A program made the translations under genes and the position numbers. Under the pieces are notes generated by a model that searched no databases, was not told where the DNA came from, and saw only the letters and a list, made by a program, of their open reading frames with translations. A stretch of 64,000 bases of DNA from a virus: positions 1-64,000 of the IMG/VR virus record IMGVR_UViG_3300032116_000108, one strand, 5' to 3'. Below, piece after piece: positions 27,401-34,639 of this stretch. Numbering within the stretch: position 1 is the stretch's first letter; each line of letters starts with the position of its first letter.

Positions 27401-30400
27401 ATTAGTGTCGTCACATCAAAACTGGCGTCTATGGTACCATTAGTATTTAAAATAACTATGTTTTTATAGTTTGCGTTAGAATTCCAAGAATTAAAAGAAC
27501 CACCAACAACTATTCTCCCATCCGATAGTAAATCAATAGAATTAACATACCCACCACCATTCGCACCACCACCAACACCACCTAAATTAACACCAAAAGA
27601 TACGTCGTAGGTACCATCACTATTTAATCTTGCAAGACCGTATGGGGCATTAGCACCACCAAATTGTGAGAATATTCCACCTACTAAAATTTTACCATCA
27701 GGCTGAATTTTAATCGCCTTAACTTTACTACCTGAAGCGGTTCCAGCAAAAAATCCACTACTAGTGTTTGTTTTAAAAACTGTGTCATATAAACCAGTTG
27801 TACCATCTAATCTTATTATACCACCAAAGTTAAGAACACTATTATAAGTGGTAAACCAACCACCTACTAAAATTTTACCATCCGCCTGAACGGCAACCGC
27901 CTCTACAGGTAAATTAAAACCATTATTATAATTATTACCACCATTACCAGTATTAAATTGACTATTTAATGACCCATCTGTTTGATTAAGTTTTGCAATT
28001 CCTATTGTATATACATTTGGTGATGATCCAAAAGTATACTGAACAAACGCACCTCCTAATACCGGATTATTAGTACTATCAAATGCAATGGAATTTATAT
28101 AATCACTAAATTTACCACCAAAACTACCCGCAGTAAAATATCCATTACCCCACCTAAATTTAATTCCGTTTTCGTATATAAAATTTCTCAAAGGACCATA
28201 AGTAGAATAAAGGTCAACTGTTTGTTCTAATTGACCTAATGTCATTCCTGTAATGATTTGAAAATACTCTACCCCTGCAGGAAATTTATAATCTTTACTC
28301 TGTTCAGTTAATCTTAATTTTAATTGTGCAGTACCAATTTGTTGATTAGTTTTTATATATGTTTTATTTACGTTATTTAAACCATTTTGAATGTTATTTG
28401 TTGTTCCAGTTACTGATGTTGTTCCAAATTGGTTTAACGTAGAACCTGTTAAGTTTGGGTCGTTTATTAAATTTAAATCAGTGAATGTTAATAATTGTCC
28501 AGCACCACCTAATTGTTCTAAAGTACCTTCATCACATAAAAGAATCAAAGGTAAATCCGTAAAAGGTACTGATGGGTCTTCTAAATTTGTTTGTGGGTTG
28601 GTGTTTTTAACGGTAGTCGTAATATAAGTACCATCTTCAAAGTATGCTCCTCTTGAATTTAATTTATTTAATGATTGTGACCAATGTGGTGTGAATCCTA
28701 CTGCACCTATTTTACTATCTTGTTTTGGCCAAACGGCAATATTAGTTTTTGCGAACTTAGTATATGGTCCACTATAACCAGCGAAACCTTGATTTATTCC
28801 ATAATAAAATGATTGTTCGTCAGTTTCGCATGTTTGAAATGTTGAACAATAATTAGGTGAAATTAATTTTTGGTATTCTTGTAATTCTGTAAAAGTATAT
28901 TCGCCAACACTATTACTATCAATTAAAACACTATAATTAATTCTTTCTGATGTGTATACTGGGTCGGTTAAATCCCTATCCATTTCATATGTTTCACAAG
29001 TACAAGCCTCACAATCAGGATAACCCATCATAGGTAATGATAATCTAGGAAATGCCCTATCGTCTAACCTAATTGGGTTACTATCAGGACAATTTAATTC
29101 TGTTAAATTAAATTTTCTTCTAAGCCAATTTATTGCATTACAAATTGCAATTATGATAACAAATATTATATCAAAAATTAAATTTATTATTTTTCTTATT
29201 ATTGGATAAAATCTAGCAACAAAATGCCATATAATAATTATTATTGGAAATACAACCGTAAATAATGTTATTAATAAATTGAATACGAAAAATAAACTAT
29301 CAAAATTTCTAACTCCATCATTTACAGGAAACCTGTTTGTTGTCGTTGTACATGACCTATCGGTTATTTCTTTAATCCCTAAATGTCTACTTCTATTGAA
29401 ACCCCATTTCCACCTATCTAAAAAAGCAGATACTGTATAAACTCTATTAAAATTAAACTCAAAAAACCTATCTTCACAATTGATTGCTTCTTGAATCATT
29501 TGATTTCCTAGTGTTGTTCCTGTGTCTCCATATTCGTTCCAGTCTAAACTAAACGCATAACTTTGTTTTTGTAATAAGTCGTTTGCAGGTTTTTGTTCAG
29601 GAAATAAATTCCAACCATACTCTTTAATGTTTGGTATTAGATAATCGGGTCTTATTACATCGTCATTTGCTCCACCCTCATTTTGGTACACTACCCTAAA
29701 TCTATATTTTGCCTTTGTTGGTATTCCTACTGTTGGGTCGTTAGATAATACTTGTTCTCCAAATTCGTTTGTAGAAACAAAATCCAAATTCATTGGTAGT
29801 TCCACTAACCATGTTCCGTTATCATCAACTACGTTACCTCCTTCAGGTAATTGATACTGTTCTAAAACAGGGAGTCCGGCACTATCGTTATCTATTGTTT
29901 GTCTTATTGCTAAAATTTTAGCAGGTCCTGTAACTAAATCACAAAGATTACCAGTATCAAACTTAGGTTTACAATTAATACCCAAAGCGTCATCATCTGT
30001 TGCTGAAAATAATGATCCCATAAAAATTGATTGTGGTTCAATTACAATTCCTAAATCTCTTAAATCAAAATCTACTCTTGTGATACCGACATTACAAATA
30101 TCACCTTCACCCCAAAATGAAGCGACATCCACATCTTTTTTAGAGTTTATAATTTGAGGTAAGGCGTCTAAGTCTGAGGACGATCTAAATTGTGTTCCAG
30201 CAAATTGTGACTCAACACCCATACCCATTCTAATCAAATCTGAGGGTCTTTGGGAGAAGCACCCTATGTTAGATATGTCCATGTCCATGATAACCGTTTG
30301 TATTCCTAATGGAACACCGACTATCATAAAGTCTCCGCTGTCGTTAGTTCTTACGGTATATTTATAATATTTTTCATATACTTCTAATACTTCTTGTCTT

Positions 30401-30786
30401 GTTAACACATCTTCTCTACTAGGGAATGTACCTGTTGGTGTGTGTCCCCCGTATTCTTTTTCGTAAGGTAAGAGGTTATATCTATACCCGTCTTCGTTTT
30501 TTTGATCAACTCTTTTATATGGGTAAAGTGTTGATATTACAACATCATTCTCGTCTTCTTGGGTTAATGGGACAAAAACAGAAACGGCAACATTAGGTAC
30601 ACCATAACCACCGTTAGCTACAACTCTACCTGTTACCACACCGTAATCAGCACAAAATCTTGTATAAACATCTGATTGTTTTAGTTTTAAAGATAAAATC
30701 TCAATGAAATCGAAATCTTGTTCGATATTCATTCTTATATTTTTATCTTTCCCTGGTGTGGTTCTGAATCTATAACTTTTTCCCAT
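24481..30786 (-). CDS. Giant tail protein with seven-repeat beta-propeller and hydrophobic segment
   Basis: This 2101-aa protein has four visible parts. Residues 1-490 are mixed alpha/beta and contain an FCADYGVVTGRV stretch like a carboxypeptidase-regulatory-type Ig domain. Residues about 495-552 are strongly hydrophobic (LFTVVFPIIIIIWHFV and IINLIFDIIFVIIIAI), unusual in a virion protein. Residues about 890-1267 contain seven delta-60-type repeats with the signature (V/I)xx(V/I)xxxxDGKILVGG, enough to close one seven-bladed propeller. The remainder is aromatic-rich and unassigned. It follows the gp6-like gene, so it probably belongs to the baseplate or its fibres. The AATAAATA-like variant GATAAATA (30800-30807) lies upstream. 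Confidence 0.6.
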   Translation of the reverse strand: MGKSYRFRTTPGKDKNIRMNIEQDFDFIEILSLKLKQSDVYTRFCADYGVVTGRVVANGGYGVPNVAVSVFVPLTQEDENDVVISTLYPYKRVDQKNEDGYRYNLLPYEKEYGGHTPTGTFPSREDVLTRQEVLEVYEKYYKYTVRTNDSGDFMIVGVPLGIQTVIMDMDISNIGCFSQRPSDLIRMGMGVESQFAGTQFRSSSDLDALPQIINSKKDVDVASFWGEGDICNVGITRVDFDLRDLGIVIEPQSIFMGSLFSATDDDALGINCKPKFDTGNLCDLVTGPAKILAIRQTIDNDSAGLPVLEQYQLPEGGNVVDDNGTWLVELPMNLDFVSTNEFGEQVLSNDPTVGIPTKAKYRFRVVYQNEGGANDDVIRPDYLIPNIKEYGWNLFPEQKPANDLLQKQSYAFSLDWNEYGDTGTTLGNQMIQEAINCEDRFFEFNFNRVYTVSAFLDRWKWGFNRSRHLGIKEITDRSCTTTTNRFPVNDGVRNFDSLFFVFNLLITLFTVVFPIIIIIWHFVARFYPIIRKIINLIFDIIFVIIIAICNAINWLRRKFNLTELNCPDSNPIRLDDRAFPRLSLPMMGYPDCEACTCETYEMDRDLTDPVYTSERINYSVLIDSNSVGEYTFTELQEYQKLISPNYCSTFQTCETDEQSFYYGINQGFAGYSGPYTKFAKTNIAVWPKQDSKIGAVGFTPHWSQSLNKLNSRGAYFEDGTYITTTVKNTNPQTNLEDPSVPFTDLPLILLCDEGTLEQLGGAGQLLTFTDLNLINDPNLTGSTLNQFGTTSVTGTTNNIQNGLNNVNKTYIKTNQQIGTAQLKLRLTEQSKDYKFPAGVEYFQIITGMTLGQLEQTVDLYSTYGPLRNFIYENGIKFRWGNGYFTAGSFGGKFSDYINSIAFDSTNNPVLGGAFVQYTFGSSPNVYTIGIAKLNQTDGSLNSQFNTGNGGNNYNNGFNLPVEAVAVQADGKILVGGWFTTYNSVLNFGGIIRLDGTTGLYDTVFKTNTSSGFFAGTASGSKVKAIKIQPDGKILVGGIFSQFGGANAPYGLARLNSDGTYDVSFGVNLGGVGGGANGGGYVNSIDLLSDGRIVVGGSFNSWNSNANYKNIVILNTNGTIDASFDVTTLIPGEPNGFVGEVKIVKVDANDNILVGGKMTKFRGDSNIQKLVRITPTGIVDTLFNIFTELQQNLQDFTALSEIRSVEIDSNNQILIGGVFAALDRTNILKINQDGSIDPTFDAGNDWGTSVNTIKEDPNGGYYVGGNFSFNSANNTQRLNFAKIGTDGSLSETGTISNADPLSYWRNVASGFNAYPKFFFENFYNKEILILTRGVDPYTQKQTIEYDLSPLIGSTLKIKGDYYLNIPVQPNFPQWQQGLTGPSTTNLAWQEQGISNSQWYTGGITPESHDVINNTNPVLYHRPYNNFNITQPWSAFTNNSLKYYNSTDKSRVSHVAFPNDIYNIGDFTNGLGRETLVSYQWTQGSNTIGVQWTQGDPPDNVGPIYTDPNNGTPVFKQGIVEGSTFLASTKSPGERVNLVDPLTFVRIFSPAYHMDYLTDTIMTNKTRLVFRSDRLPTSTTTEVNGNTSYSLFLNDNFAIYRISDQGILEGLTYQINQQTDTTNNFQDFADDNSSQVNDAILNTLTCEGLKPLDCYVGQGTSFSVSDPCLTNEDTSLSTQRVIGGCYYFVQEPFFKVESIKKDINFFAEWKARFRFTYAACRGVISHVFQNNWVNGSLYMFPIKKQTIFDIQGNPTKRIHCGSKDTFYSDQGPVYYNEDYNGYFYRATPYNITNGFIGQKPKYFDTTTITWVDAEPKFKGMNKRNIHFPTTIMDLGARDQFAKEICFNPELEGYLIETIKSTSFNETSDILLFFILSRLLSSTNGQRLIGSGDASINTIFSRSENRIDGDLAQLFSINSEYGIVPFNDQFYDDFDIYLDSQGSALIGIFFSANTENRILLTPGINTFGNVQQLIPYPKTQEVPFYKWRKVDPQASTPSDPQPAPTIFGSELNDWNTDLQTTNNLYSVNYQTMSFNGIPYFQATNGNNTGYIINYDNNGQPTPVPSQNQATDSFIVGAPYHFYFGLNKGKSAMNRYISKYIVGQE
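26985..28115. repeat. Seven delta-60-type repeats
   Basis: Encodes seven copies of about 50 residues, signatures VEAVAVQADGKILVGG, VKAIKIQPDGKILVGG, VNSIDLLSDGRIVVGG and four more degenerate ones. Confidence 0.75.
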
Positions 30787-30799
30787 TATTACCTTTGTT

Positions 30800-30844
30800 G
30801 ATAAATAGTTATTTTATCAATTTTAAGATAAGTCATAACTTATC
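30800..30844. other. Inverted repeats in the gp6/2101-aa intergenic gap
   Basis: The 70-nt gap holds GATAAGT-CATA-ACTTATC (30827-30844), a 7-bp stem 13 nt past the gp6-like stop, and a second GATAAA/TTTATC pair (30800-30818). It could be a weak terminator, a processing site or a regulator site; there is no strong T-run. Confidence 0.35.
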
Positions 30845-30856
30845 AAAATAAATAAT

Positions 30857-32695
30857 TTAACCAAAGTCAACGGTACTTAGATTTAAGACACTTACTTTAA
30901 TGTCCTTATTAGGGAATCTTATTTGATATATTTGGTCAGGTTCTGCAAATATCGTATTATTAATTAGTCGTATCTGTTTTGTTGTTGTGTTCACATAACT
31001 TTGTGAAGTTTCTGATGATGAGTATTGACCTCCAACTTTATTATAGACTTTAACTTCACTTAATGTATTAACACCAGCAATATCTTGTATTTGTTTATTA
31101 AGGTCAGATATATTAACATTCTGACCCAAATCTCTATTTGCTGGATTCATGAAGTTTGAAGTTGTATTAATAATTTCAGTTATTACTTGAGATTGGCTAC
31201 CAGGTGAATCTAAAACTACAAAAAATTCAAACTCTAAATCAATAACTTTTGCAACTTCTACGGAAATATAATCATTAATCATTCTATATCTTGATAAATA
31301 AGTTGCCAAATTTGAGATCAAGTTATTAGAAACCGTTTGTGTTAATGCCCCTGAAACATCATACGATAAAACTTTAACCGATATTTTATTATTAAATTCA
31401 CTTATTTGAACCTTTGCAGGTGCACCAAATTTTCCAGGCATTGTCTCTATAAGAGATTTATAATCATTAATTGTTACAGCCCTTCTTTGTGCCGCAAAAT
31501 TAAATGAAACCATATTTCTTACTTCATTAACGCTAGGTTGATTTGCCCCTCCTATTGCTGCCGTAATATTATTTACAGTTAATGACTGGACAACATTAGT
31601 ATTGTCTTGTTGTGACGGACCATTAACACTAAAATCTATTTGACCTAATTGATTTATCGCACCAACACCAATATTGGACGATAAACCACCACCAATTCTA
31701 TATTGTATAAACAATGTTGTGTTTGGTATAACGGTTAAACCTAAACCAATATTATTTTGATAATTCGCTAAGTTTAATTTTATACCTGTATTTGTAAAAT
31801 TGTTTAATTGTTGTTCAGGTGTTGTTGTTCCTCCACCAAATTGTAACTTTAAAAACCCTTCAGGTGTATATTCAGTTATAAATCTATTTTGAGTTTTTAT
31901 ATATTTCCCTACTTTTACACCAGCGTTATCTGTTGGTTTTGTTGGGTCTTCTACAAATATTGTGTCTTCAACTAAAGAATCGACTTCATACCATCTATTT
32001 GTTGATGTCGAAAACTCGGCAAATGTTGGTGTTGTTTGGTATTGTGTTCCGTCTTTTTGTATTACTGAAGTTACCCCTAAAACATTTCTTTCAGGTAAGA
32101 AAAAATTAAAAAAGGGAACAACATCTTGTGGGTTAATTACTTTTTTAAATACTTTTGTGGCCCCATTTACTACCACTTCTTGTTTAGTAATGACATAACT
32201 TGATAACTTATTATCTTGATCAAATATAGGTCTAACTGTTCTATTGATAAAACCTTCATTATTAAATTGAGTGGAAAAATCAACGTCGTTAACTAATTCA
32301 AAGATCTGTCCTCCTCCTTGAAACTGGGATCCTGCCCTTAAAATACCTAAATATCTTGAATCAGGGGAATCACCAAATGGTCGTACTGTTATTGAAATAT
32401 TAACAATCGCAACCGATGGTCTGTATCCCGGAATTTTAAGTCCGTAGGTTCTAGCAATATTAAATACTGAAGATCTTTGTTGTGCAAACTGTAATACTGT
32501 TTCTTGAACACTTCTATCAATATGATAATGTAAGTTGTCACCTATCGCAGCATTTAAATCCATGAACACAGAAAAAAGAGATGCGTCATTAAAATTTTGT
32601 ATTAACTCAGGGTAATACTGTTGTGTATAATTTAATAAGTCTTCTCTTAAACTTACAAAATCTCTGTTTGTGTATGAAATTTTATTATTTGCCAT
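30857..32695 (-). CDS. Baseplate wedge protein, T4 gp6-like (baseplate J family)
   Basis: This 612-aa protein resembles T4 gp6, the wedge protein that forms the inner baseplate ring. The N-terminus ISYTNRDFVSLREDLLNYTQ, the acidic-helix segment LFSVFMDLNAAIGDNLHYHI and the Arg-rich stretch QRSSVFNIARTYGLKIPGYRP are typical of gp6/baseplate J proteins. The central AVTINDYKSLIETMPGKFG and its neighbourhood match the conserved 'R(A)VT..DYk.l' element of baseplate J. Length is close to T4 gp6 (660 aa). It is 6 nt downstream of gp25, as in many T4-like genomes. Confidence is high for the family. Confidence 0.88.
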   Translation of the reverse strand: MANNKISYTNRDFVSLREDLLNYTQQYYPELIQNFNDASLFSVFMDLNAAIGDNLHYHIDRSVQETVLQFAQQRSSVFNIARTYGLKIPGYRPSVAIVNISITVRPFGDSPDSRYLGILRAGSQFQGGGQIFELVNDVDFSTQFNNEGFINRTVRPIFDQDNKLSSYVITKQEVVVNGATKVFKKVINPQDVVPFFNFFLPERNVLGVTSVIQKDGTQYQTTPTFAEFSTSTNRWYEVDSLVEDTIFVEDPTKPTDNAGVKVGKYIKTQNRFITEYTPEGFLKLQFGGGTTTPEQQLNNFTNTGIKLNLANYQNNIGLGLTVIPNTTLFIQYRIGGGLSSNIGVGAINQLGQIDFSVNGPSQQDNTNVVQSLTVNNITAAIGGANQPSVNEVRNMVSFNFAAQRRAVTINDYKSLIETMPGKFGAPAKVQISEFNNKISVKVLSYDVSGALTQTVSNNLISNLATYLSRYRMINDYISVEVAKVIDLEFEFFVVLDSPGSQSQVITEIINTTSNFMNPANRDLGQNVNISDLNKQIQDIAGVNTLSEVKVYNKVGGQYSSSETSQSYVNTTTKQIRLINNTIFAEPDQIYQIRFPNKDIKVSVLNLSTVDFG

Positions 32696-32701
32696 ATAAC
32701 A

Positions 32702-33163
32702 TTAAATATTAATTATTACAAATTCTCTAGAACCAAATGGGTTACTTTCATTTGTGTACTCTATTTTAACTTTTGCCGTGTATTCTTCGGTATTTGCACC
32801 AGGTAATCTGTAAATCTCGTCGTTAAATTCTTGTGATTCAATTCTTTCGATGCTATTTTCATCTTTAATATACGGTTCTATTGATATGTTTTGTATAGTT
32901 AAATTTGGAATGTATTCAGAAACGCTTTGTTGTATTTCATTTTTAATGGCTTCAAAAGTTTCCCCGTCAAGTGGTTCAAAAATATACTCATAGAGTCTTG
33001 TACCAAAATCAGGTAGGTAATACCTATAACCTTTTCTTGTTAATAATAAATGAATCAAATTACTTCTTATTTCCTCATCCGTTTGTTCTGATAATGAAAG
33101 ATATTTTCCTGTTATACTTTGTCTAAAAGGAAAATTTATACCGTATGTTATACCATTTGCCAT
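32702..33163 (-). CDS. Baseplate wedge protein, T4 gp25-like (GPW/gp25 family)
   Basis: The 153-aa product belongs to the GPW/gp25 family, which nucleates the tail sheath at the baseplate. Visible family features are FPFRQSITGKYLSLSEQTDE, the helix IRSNLIHLLLTRKGYRYYLP, DFGTRLYEYIFEPLD and a following amphipathic helix. The longest frame starts at 33181 (MLYLLY...), but the ATG at 33161-33163 (MANGITYG) gives the normal N-terminus and has an AATAAATA-type element 5 nt upstream. The gene precedes gp6 in the same orientation, which is a known T4-type neighbourhood. Confidence 0.88.
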   Translation of the reverse strand: MANGITYGINFPFRQSITGKYLSLSEQTDEEIRSNLIHLLLTRKGYRYYLPDFGTRLYEYIFEPLDGETFEAIKNEIQQSVSEYIPNLTIQNISIEPYIKDENSIERIESQEFNDEIYRLPGANTEEYTAKVKIEYTNESNPFGSREFVIINI

Positions 33164-33208
33164 ATATAATAAATATAACAAAACATAATTTGCATTATAT
33201 GGTAAAAA

Positions 33209-34291
33209 CTATTTTACTAAATTGTGTTTTGTTTTATCATGAACAAACTCATATTCTTTACTCATTGCACCAAATGTAACCTTATCCAAACTAATTGTTT
33301 TGATCCATGAAGGTAAAACAACATAATCTAAAGCCTTACAATTCATATTTGCGTTTTCTTCATTAATTAAATACCAATAAATCCAAACCAATTGCATTTT
33401 AGTAAATTGTTTTCCTGATTTATTAGTTATCCTATATTTGTTTATTGTTTTATCAAATTTAATTTCAGCTTGGAATGGGTTTAACCCAATGTCTGGTAAA
33501 TCTGTTTTTAATCCTAATGTGTCATTATTTGTTAAAATTTTACACATTAATATATTAGTATTATTTATTTTTACAGTTTTAGACCCATAGTATGATGAAT
33601 CCATACTAGTTCTATTTGATTCTGTTTGTTTAAATTTTTCATTAGCATCAAAAGGGGGGATTTGTTTTTCTTTTTTTTTAGTATTGAATTTTATTTTGAA
33701 TGTTGCTTGTTGTCCAGGTATTGGGTATAATTTAGTATCTCTTTTTTCGTCTATTTTACCTCCCGTATCCATGATTCTAGAATACGTTTGTACTATAACA
33801 TTACTAGATGGAAATTCTTTAATTAAAACATTTTTTAAAGAATTTGCCCTATTTTTTGCATACTCTAAATTTTTTTCTCTGTTTTTTTCACCTGATAGTC
33901 CTTCGTATTTATTTGTAACTTTTTCTATTTTAAAAGGATCATTCGCATCTGTATTTTTATAATCGGCATTCATCGGTCCGTCAACATAATTACTAGCACC
34001 ACCATAAACTGTAACATTTAACAAGTTAGTCATTTCTATCCCCTGTTTGTCTAAATCCTCTTTAATTTTTTGTATAGCATTATTAATAGTAATTTCACTT
34101 TTTGTAACATCAAAACTTATGAAACCATTAACCATATACTCGTTAGGGTTATCTTTAGAATTTGTTTTATTTAAAGTTATTAATGGTTTAGAAAAATCTA
34201 ACCCTTCTAATAATACCTGTTGTTTGTTAAATTTAACATACATTTCAAGTATATTTTTTTTTTCATTTTCACTTATAAATAATTTTTTCAT
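33209..34291 (-). CDS. OmpA-like-fold protein with N-terminal LxE|G leader
   Basis: The 360-aa protein begins MKKLFISENEKKNILEMY and then VKFNKQQVLLEGLD. Residues L27-L28-E29/G30 fit the (L/I)xE|(A/G/S) cleavage site of the T4 prohead protease, and the preceding helix resembles an internal-head targeting sequence. Residues about 90-200 show an OmpA-like pattern: VTVYGGASNYVDGP, then NLEYAKNRANSLKNVLIKEF. The C-terminal third is alpha/beta and unassigned. I start the gene at the ATG 34289-34291; the longer frame from 34324 adds only hydrophobic low-complexity residues. An AATAAATA-type element is 6 nt upstream. It may be an internal virion protein. Confidence 0.5.
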   Translation of the reverse strand: MKKLFISENEKKNILEMYVKFNKQQVLLEGLDFSKPLITLNKTNSKDNPNEYMVNGFISFDVTKSEITINNAIQKIKEDLDKQGIEMTNLLNVTVYGGASNYVDGPMNADYKNTDANDPFKIEKVTNKYEGLSGEKNREKNLEYAKNRANSLKNVLIKEFPSSNVIVQTYSRIMDTGGKIDEKRDTKLYPIPGQQATFKIKFNTKKKEKQIPPFDANEKFKQTESNRTSMDSSYYGSKTVKINNTNILMCKILTNNDTLGLKTDLPDIGLNPFQAEIKFDKTINKYRITNKSGKQFTKMQLVWIYWYLINEENANMNCKALDYVVLPSWIKTISLDKVTFGAMSKEYEFVHDKTKHNLVK

Positions 34292-34315
34292 ACATATAAT
34301 AAATATGTATATAAA

Positions 34316-34343
34316 AAAAATCACTAATTACTTAGTGATTTTT
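34316..34343 (-). terminator. Rho-independent terminator after the DUF5522 gene
   Basis: A 12-bp stem (AAAAATCACTAA/TTAGTGATTTTT) with a 4-nt loop is followed in minus sense by further T residues. It covers the stop codon of the DUF5522 gene. Confidence 0.8.
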
Positions 34344-34554
34344 CTTGTAGGTTTGTATTTCCTCTTTCATGTCTTGGTTCGTATGGACAATGTAAACATC
34401 CGTTACCACAACATTTACCACGTTTCATATGGTAATCTTCTGTCATGACCATTCTACCTTGACTATCATAATAAAACTCAGTTGGTTGAAGTTTTGGTCC
34501 AAACTCTCTAACATATTGTTGTTGTATCCAATCTTTTGATGCCCCTACATTCAT
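34324..34554 (-). CDS. DUF5522-like protein
   Basis: This 76-aa protein has the signature of the DUF5522 family: YYDSQGRMVMTEDYHMKRGK, then CCGNGCLHCPYEPRH. The four Cys and adjacent His residues would make a small metal-binding site. The family is found mostly in Bacteroidota chromosomes, next to unrelated housekeeping genes, and has no known function. Its presence in a phage suggests acquisition from the host. The stop codon lies inside a terminator hairpin. It follows the ribonucleotide reductase gene. Confidence 0.75.
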   Translation of the reverse strand: MNVGASKDWIQQQYVREFGPKLQPTEFYYDSQGRMVMTEDYHMKRGKCCGNGCLHCPYEPRHERGNTNLQEKSLSN

Positions 34555-34580
34555 TTTAGTTAGTTTTTCTTTGGTTATAA

Positions 34581-34610
34581 AACGCCAACAAAACTTGGTA
34601 TGTTAGCGTT
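34581..34610 (-). other. Hairpin between nrdJ and the DUF5522 gene
   Basis: Two 10-nt arms AACGCCAACA/TGTTAGCGTT pair with one wobble in minus sense around a 10-nt loop. There is no T-run after it, so it is more likely an mRNA-stabilising or processing stem than a terminator. Confidence 0.5.
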
Positions 34611-34639
34611 ATATCATTTCCCCATTGTACTTTCATGAC

